Shown one piece after another: positions 1 to 7,813 of a DNA stretch of 7,813 nt (the stretch's first letter is position 1; each line of letters opens with the position of its first letter). Location: positions 1 through 7,813 of the forward strand of contig CALFWA010000317.1 of the NCBI GenBank assembly GCA_937928035.1, written 5' to 3'. The position numbers and the translations under genes are program-made. The notes under the pieces are model-generated. The model saw nothing but the letters and a program-made list of their open reading frames with translations. It did no database searches and was not told the origin of the DNA. The DNA is from an uncultured Caldilinea sp. Lineage in GTDB: Bacteria; Chloroflexota; Anaerolineae; Caldilineales; Caldilineaceae.

Positions 1-1
1 G

Positions 2-1594
2 TATCTGACGGGATCACCTATGCCGGGAGGCGTGTGGACGCGAGCGATCGCCGCCAATCCGACGAGTTTCAACCCGATTCTGGCTGCCGACAGCGCCAGC
101 GTGGCCATCCATGCCATGCTCTATCCTTCCCTCGTTCGCCCGGATCCGCTCACCGGCCAACCCAGTGTGGCCGGCGCCATGGCGGAGCGCTGGGAAGTCT
201 CGGAGGAAGGTCGCTTGTGGACCTTTTATCTGCGTCCCGGCATCACCTGGAGCGACGGCGAAGCCGTAGACGCCAATGATTTTCGGTTCACCTACGAAGC
301 CATACGCGCAGCCGGCGCCGATTCGCCTTACATTCGCCTGGCCGAACCGATCGAGGCGATCGAGATTGTCAATCCGCTCACCGTGCGCGTGCGTTTGCGC
401 GAGCCGCGCTGCGACGCCCTCTCGCTGCTGCGCGTTGCATGGCTTCCCAGTCATCGCTTCGCCGAAGATTTCAGCGACGTGACCACCAGCTTCTTCAACC
501 AGTCACCCAACGTCAGTGCAGGCCCCTTCATTTTTCAAAGTTATATTCCGAATGACAGCGTTGTGGTGCGGCGCAACGTTCGCTATTGGCAGGGTGCACC
601 CTCCATGGAGCGGATGGTTTTTCGCATTCTGCCCGATCCGGACGAGCGTTTGAGGCTCCTACTCACCGGCGCCATCGATGAGACGGCTCTGACGCCGGAT
701 CAGTTGTTGAACTTGTTGGACGCTCCACAGATCAAAGTTGCGAGCGGCCCTGTGGATGCCTACGACTTTCTCGCCATCAATCTGGCCAATCCGGCGGCGC
801 CTCAGCGAGGGGTGAGGGAAGATGGGGCGCTTCTGTTCCAGGATCCCCATCCCGTGTTAAGCGACCGCCTGGTGCGAGAGGCGATGTATCATGCCATCGA
901 TGTGCGCGGCATCGTCGCCGCCATTTACCTGAATCAGGCCTATCCCTTGGCAGCCAATGTCCTGCCCATTGTTCCATGGGCCTTTGATCCAACGCTCGAA
1001 CCGGCGCCATACAGTCCTGATACGGCGCGGGCGATCCTGGAGAACAACGGCTGGGTCGATTTAAATCGAGATGGCGTGCGCGAGAAAGGCATTCGGACGC
1101 TGCGGTTGAACCTGATCTTTGTCGAGGACAATCCGTACTATCAACGGATCGCCCAGACGGTGCGCGACCAGCTCAACGCAGTGGGGTTCGACATTCGTTT
1201 GCAGCCGATGCAGGCATCCAATTTCACCCGGCAACTGCTGGGACAGCGTTTTGACCTGGCGTTGAGCGGATGGAAGGACATCGGAATCGATCCTGATGAC
1301 CATGAGTTGTGGATGGCGGAAATGGACCGACCTGGGAGCGGCTTCAATTTTGTGAGCTATCAGAACGCCCGGGTCGAGACGCTGCTGCAGCAAGGATTGA
1401 CCACGCCTGGCTGCCAGCCGCAGGATCGGGCGCCGATCTATCGTGAAATCCAACAGATTTTGCACAACGATCTGCCTTACATCTTTCTTGCCGGAATTGT
1501 TCAGAACATCGGTTATAGCAGCCGTTGGGCCGGGATCGAGCCCGGCCCCTGGGATTTTTATCACAATGTGCATGTCTGGCATCGTCTGTCTTGA
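2..1594 (+). CDS. ABC transporter substrate-binding protein, family 5 (peptide/nickel type), 5'-truncated
   Basis: This is the mature part of an extracellular solute-binding protein of the SBP_bac_5 (DppA/OppA/NikA-like) family, which captures peptides or similar solutes outside the membrane and hands them to an ABC permease. The segment MAERWEVSEEGRLWTFYLRP, followed by ITWSDGEAV and the downstream DFRFTYEAI, is the classic N-lobe signature of the family. A DLNRDGVRE loop of EF-hand/dockerin-like spacing lies near 1058-1084. The frame stays open to the left edge (YLTGSP precedes the first ATG at 20), and no signal peptide is visible. The real start, probably with a lipoprotein or Sec signal, therefore lies outside the window. 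About 530 residues are present, close to full mature length. The stop is TGA at 1592-1594. No permease or ATPase genes follow; a membrane protein of another family starts 12 bases downstream. The substrate cannot be told from sequence. Confidence 0.9.
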   Translation, partial: YLTGSPMPGGVWTRAIAANPTSFNPILAADSASVAIHAMLYPSLVRPDPLTGQPSVAGAMAERWEVSEEGRLWTFYLRPGITWSDGEAVDANDFRFTYEAIRAAGADSPYIRLAEPIEAIEIVNPLTVRVRLREPRCDALSLLRVAWLPSHRFAEDFSDVTTSFFNQSPNVSAGPFIFQSYIPNDSVVVRRNVRYWQGAPSMERMVFRILPDPDERLRLLLTGAIDETALTPDQLLNLLDAPQIKVASGPVDAYDFLAINLANPAAPQRGVREDGALLFQDPHPVLSDRLVREAMYHAIDVRGIVAAIYLNQAYPLAANVLPIVPWAFDPTLEPAPYSPDTARAILENNGWVDLNRDGVREKGIRTLRLNLIFVEDNPYYQRIAQTVRDQLNAVGFDIRLQPMQASNFTRQLLGQRFDLALSGWKDIGIDPDDHELWMAEMDRPGSGFNFVSYQNARVETLLQQGLTTPGCQPQDRAPIYREIQQILHNDLPYIFLAGIVQNIGYSSRWAGIEPGPWDFYHNVHVWHRLS

Positions 1595-1606
1595 GCGGAA
1601 GCGACC

Positions 1607-3277
1607 ATGAGCCACCAACCTAAGCCTCCAAGCCAGGAGTTCCCCGGCGCTGTTGAAACCGCAGAAGGGACGCTGCTGCAGCCGGCGGCCGAACAATTTG
1701 ATCGAGACTGGCTCGGCGCCCTTTTTCGGCCAATTCTGGTGATCATTATGGTCAGCAGTATGAACGCGGCGATCCTGGCCTTCCTGCGCCAGTATGCACC
1801 GGAGATGGCGCCGGGCGTGCGCTGGACCATCGTCGGCATGGGGGTGTTGGCGGCGATCATCGGCGCCACGACGACGACCTGGCTGGCATTGCCTGCGCAA
1901 CGGCTGCGCCGTTCTTTTGGGTACCGGGCGGCGGAGATCTTTCTGTTGGTCGCCCTGGCGCGGTTTGCGCTTTGGCTCGCAGCAGGAACGTTGCCGGGGC
2001 CTCTCGTCCTCCTCAACGATCCTTCGGCTGCCTTGTTGGATGGGGTTTTTCTGTTTGCACTGGTCGCCATCCTTTTCACCTGGTACGCCGCCATCGATTT
2101 CACCGACGATCTGACTCGAATGGCGTTGCAGCCCGATGAACTCTGGCTCAACCAGCGCGCCAATCTTCGCTTCGCCGATTCTGCGCGACCGGCGCCGACG
2201 GGTCGCGCCGCCATTCTGCGCGGCTTTGTCGCACGTTGGGTGGCCTGGGGCATTGGGTTGATTCTCCTCGTCTCGACCTTGCGTCTCGGCGTCACCCGCC
2301 CTGGCTTCTGGAGCCTGACGCAGCTGGACATCGATCCGTTGGCGATTGGGGCGATCCTGATTTATTTCTTAAGTGGGCTCTTGTTGATCAGTCAGGGGCA
2401 GCTCGCCGTACTGCGGGCGCACTGGACGATCGATCGCGTGCCGACGATGCCCTCCATCATCCGCAACTGGCCTATCTACACCGCTCTGCTCCTTGCATTC
2501 TTCGCAGTGGCGGCTGCCTTCTTGCCGCTGGGCGACACCTATCTTCTCTCGATCGTTCTGGCGGCCATTCTCAACGTGCTCTTTGCACTGGTTTACCTGC
2601 TCTATCGACTTCTGATGGTGGCCATTTTTCTGTTGCTTTCCCTGCTGCCATTCGCCGGCCAACGTCCTGAAGAGGCGACGCCGCCCCCGCCTGCCGAGAC
2701 CCTCCTGCGAGAGCCGCCGGAAATGTTGGCGATCCCTCCCTGGGTGGGCGGCGCGTTTTTCTGGCTTTCCGTCCTGGTTTTGCTAGGCTACGCAGCTCGC
2801 ATCTATTTCAGCGACAAGCAGCTCTCTCTGGCCTGGCTGCGGCGATTCTGGACGCAGCTGCTTGAACGCTGGCTGACGCTCCTCGACGCCACCATGCGAT
2901 GGCGCGGCCAGAGCTTCACCCCAGACGTGGCCGGAGAACGGGCCTCTGCGCACCGGTCAACGCTTCTGCGACGATTGACGTTCTGGCGGTTGCTCACGCC
3001 GGAGCAGCGCGTGCGGTTGCTCTATTTCCGCCTGCTGGAACAAGGGGCGGCGCAGGGAGTGGCGCGGCGCGCCGCAGAGACGCCAAGCCATTATGCGGTG
3101 CGCCTGGAAAGCGCTCTCGACGCCCCTGCGGAAACAAGAGCAGACATCGACGCCCTGACGGACGCCTTCATTCAAGTGCGCTACGCAGGCGAAACCATAA
3201 ACTCGGACGACGTCGATGCGCTGCGTCGAACCTGGAAACGTTTGCGCAAGACGCTGCCTGCAAAAGCAGTCGAATAA
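1607..3277 (+). CDS. Polytopic membrane protein with C-terminal DUF4129-like domain
   Basis: The protein has 556 residues with roughly nine or ten hydrophobic segments, near residues 42-61, 72-96, 108-126, 142-161, 210-227, 243-263, 289-308, 312-349 (one long or two) and 379-401. A proline-rich linker (TPPPPAE, about 358-364) precedes the last one. After that segment comes a soluble, arginine-rich tail. Its end (about 480-545) has the pattern LLYFRLLEQ, then TPSHYAVRLESAL, then DAFIQVRYAGE, which resembles the DUF4129 domain known from the C-termini of TgpA-like membrane transglutaminases. No transglutaminase Cys-His-Asp core is seen, so this is a stand-alone membrane/DUF4129 protein of unknown function. 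The start is ATG at 1607 with GGAAG at 1597-1601 as ribosome binding site. The 12-base gap from the solute-binding protein suggests co-transcription. The membrane topology is certain, the domain name likely, the role unknown. Confidence 0.8.
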   Translation: MSHQPKPPSQEFPGAVETAEGTLLQPAAEQFDRDWLGALFRPILVIIMVSSMNAAILAFLRQYAPEMAPGVRWTIVGMGVLAAIIGATTTTWLALPAQRLRRSFGYRAAEIFLLVALARFALWLAAGTLPGPLVLLNDPSAALLDGVFLFALVAILFTWYAAIDFTDDLTRMALQPDELWLNQRANLRFADSARPAPTGRAAILRGFVARWVAWGIGLILLVSTLRLGVTRPGFWSLTQLDIDPLAIGAILIYFLSGLLLISQGQLAVLRAHWTIDRVPTMPSIIRNWPIYTALLLAFFAVAAAFLPLGDTYLLSIVLAAILNVLFALVYLLYRLLMVAIFLLLSLLPFAGQRPEEATPPPPAETLLREPPEMLAIPPWVGGAFFWLSVLVLLGYAARIYFSDKQLSLAWLRRFWTQLLERWLTLLDATMRWRGQSFTPDVAGERASAHRSTLLRRLTFWRLLTPEQRVRLLYFRLLEQGAAQGVARRAAETPSHYAVRLESALDAPAETRADIDALTDAFIQVRYAGETINSDDVDALRRTWKRLRKTLPAKAVE

Positions 3278-3296
3278 CTCCCTCTTTGCAATTGCC

Positions 3297-3325
3297 TTGA
3301 CGCCACTTTACGAGGCTGATATAAT
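3297..3325 (+). promoter_or_regulatory. Sigma-70-type promoter of rpsA
   Basis: A -35 box TTGACG (3297-3302) and a perfect -10 box TATAAT (3320-3325) are separated by exactly 17 bases. Transcription should begin near 3332. The promoter starts 20 bases after the stop of the DUF4129 gene. No terminator hairpin is visible between the two, so some readthrough from the upstream unit is possible. Confidence 0.85.
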
Positions 3326-3335
3326 CAGGTCAGCA

Positions 3336-3425
3336 ATGATTCACCACTGGGGATGGATTCCTGCCGAAGGTTTTATCGTAGACATATTGAACCCTACGCC
3401 GGAAAGCATGCCCCCTGCACACTAA
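3336..3425 (+). CDS. Possible 29-residue upstream reading frame in the rpsA leader
   Basis: An ATG at 3336, only about four bases after the predicted transcription start, opens a 29-codon frame (begins MIHHWGWIPAEGF, ends PESMPPAH) that stops at TAA 3423-3425, 23 bases before the rpsA start. No Shine-Dalgarno sequence could precede it on this transcript, so translation would have to be leaderless or nearly so. The PP pair close to the end and the two early Trp codons are the sort of features found in regulatory leader peptides. A chance open frame of this length is also quite possible. It does not resemble any family I know. Confidence 0.25.
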   Translation: MIHHWGWIPAEGFIVDILNPTPESMPPAH

Positions 3426-3448
3426 CACTTAAGGCGAGGTCGTACTAG

Positions 3449-4606
<1,158 letters not shown>

Positions 4607-4647
4607 TCTTTTGGAATTTTTCGTTCTACAGACGCATCGATGGCAAG

Positions 4648-4682
4648 AGAGCAAGATTCGCCTCAGAATCTTGCTCTTTTTT
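4648..4682 (+). terminator. Intrinsic terminator after rpsA
   Basis: A perfect 12-base-pair stem (4648-4659 with 4666-4677) with a six-base loop (4660-4665, GCCTCA) is followed by a T run through 4682. It ends the rpsA transcript 42 bases after the stop codon and separates it from the rpsU-infA unit. Confidence 0.92.
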
Positions 4683-4702
4683 GTCATAATGCATCTTGGG
4701 GT

Positions 4703-4731
4703 TTGGCCGCCTTTCGGACTTCCACTATAAT
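4703..4731 (+). promoter_or_regulatory. Sigma-70-type promoter of rpsU-infA
   Basis: A perfect -10 box TATAAT (4726-4731) is preceded at 17 bases by TTGGCC (4703-4708), a four-of-six match to the -35 consensus. Transcription should start near 4738, giving a 5' untranslated region of about 65 bases before the rpsU ATG. It sits 20 bases after the rpsA terminator's T run, so the pair is expected to be transcribed independently of rpsA. Confidence 0.75.
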
Positions 4732-4783
4732 GAATGATGTTTGTGCGGCGCAGGTGTAGCTTGCTTGATAGGAATGTCTGACG

Positions 4784-4794
4784 AAAGGGGGTGA
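4784..4794 (+). promoter_or_regulatory. Ribosome binding site that decides the rpsU start
   Basis: AAAGGGGGTGA differs at one base from AAAGGAGGTGA, the full complement of the usual 16S rRNA 3' end. It overlaps the GTG at 4791 that would give a longer protein, so that codon cannot be the start served by it. The ATG at 4803 lies 11 bases after the G run and is the supported start. Confidence 0.8.
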
Positions 4795-4802
4795 GTGTAG
4801 AG

Positions 4803-5214
<412 letters not shown>

Positions 5215-5215
<1 letters not shown>

Positions 5216-5313
5216 TTGGGAATTGACTGGGCAAAGTGCAGTGCATTGAGTTGAAAAGGGGCTGATAAAGGTCAGCCCCTTTTTCTTTTGTCGCCGGCTG
5301 TTGAATTCCCAAT
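5215..5313. repeat. Ten-base inverted repeat flanking the terminator
   Basis: ATTGGGAATT at 5215-5224, overlapping the last base of the infA stop codon, is the exact complement of AATTCCCAAT at 5304-5313, just before the end of the Nudix gene. The terminator hairpin lies inside the loop. Function unknown, possibly chance or the trace of an inserted small element. Confidence 0.45.
5254..5289 (+). terminator. Intrinsic terminator between infA and the convergent Nudix gene
   Basis: A perfect 12-base-pair stem (AAAAGGGGCTGA at 5254-5265 with its complement at 5272-5283) encloses a six-base loop TAAAGG. It is followed by T, C and TTTT. On the minus strand the stem also ends in TTTT, so it can serve both the infA transcript and the converging Nudix transcript that stops at 5319. 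Confidence 0.9.
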
Positions 5314-5318
5314 TCCCT

Positions 5319-6501
<1,183 letters not shown>

Positions 6502-6516
6502 TGAATTTTTCTCATG

Positions 6517-6569
<53 letters not shown>

Positions 6570-6622
6570 TCTGGGCGTCTCTCGCCGCAAATGATCGACG
6601 AGAGGGGTTCTTTGCAGCCGCG
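6570..6622. other. Short gap between the permease stop and the regulator promoter
   Basis: These 53 bases hold no open frame of note and no convincing terminator. A weak five-base-pair hairpin (GCCGC/GCGGC, about 6616-6631) overlaps the permease stop codon but lacks a T run, so permease transcripts may read into the regulator gene. Confidence 0.4.

Positions 6623-7813
<1,191 letters not shown>

Noticed and set aside
20..22. ATG at 20 as the true start of the solute-binding protein
   Set aside because: The frame continues to the window edge, and the family needs a signal peptide, which is absent after this ATG.
1061..1900. Antisense open frame over the end of the solute-binding gene and start of the DUF4129 gene
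   Set aside because: It spans two well-supported genes and has no recognisable domain, ribosome binding site or promoter.
4774..4794. Six-codon upstream frame (MSDERG) ending at the rpsU binding site
   Set aside because: It has no ribosome binding site of its own at usable spacing, and its length is easily reached by chance.

Overview
The window is a GC-rich, tightly packed bacterial chromosome segment. Seven of its eight genes fall into recognisable families, and the eighth is a membrane protein with a DUF4129-type tail. The gene mix suggests a Chloroflexota bacterium, perhaps of the Anaerolineae/Caldilineae type: a short four-domain S1 protein, a bS21 protein, a DUF4129 multi-pass membrane protein, a DtxR-family regulator with a C-terminal FeoA-like domain, and an SLC13 permease with TrkA-C domains. 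That placement is an inference from gene style and was not tested.

Layout. Plus strand, 1-3277: the tail of a family 5 (peptide/nickel type) ABC solute-binding protein whose N-terminus lies left of the window, followed 12 bases later by a polytopic membrane protein with a C-terminal DUF4129-like region. Plus strand, 3297-4682: a strong sigma-70-type promoter, a leader of about 115 bases holding a possible 29-codon upstream reading frame, the gene for ribosomal protein S1 (rpsA), and a clear intrinsic terminator. Plus strand, 4703-5289: a separate promoter, then rpsU (bS21) and infA (IF-1) as a tight pair, closed by a second intrinsic terminator. Minus strand, 6569 down to 5319: a near-ideal promoter with a 13-base palindrome over the predicted transcription start, a DtxR-family metal-dependent regulator, and a Nudix hydrolase overlapping the regulator's end by 20 bases. 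Minus strand, 7813 down to 6623: the C-terminal part of an SLC13-type permease carrying TrkA-C domains, whose start is right of the window.

How it works together. The centre is a translation-initiation block (S1, bS21 and IF-1 all act at the 30S initiation step), organised as two adjacent transcription units. The minus-strand block looks like a metal-responsive regulator that controls its own promoter and is co-transcribed with a Nudix hydrolase. I did not find a clearly novel multi-gene system. The points most worth a second look are small-scale: the duplicated start of rpsU, the substituted metal ligand and operator of the DtxR protein, and the upstream reading frame in the S1 leader.
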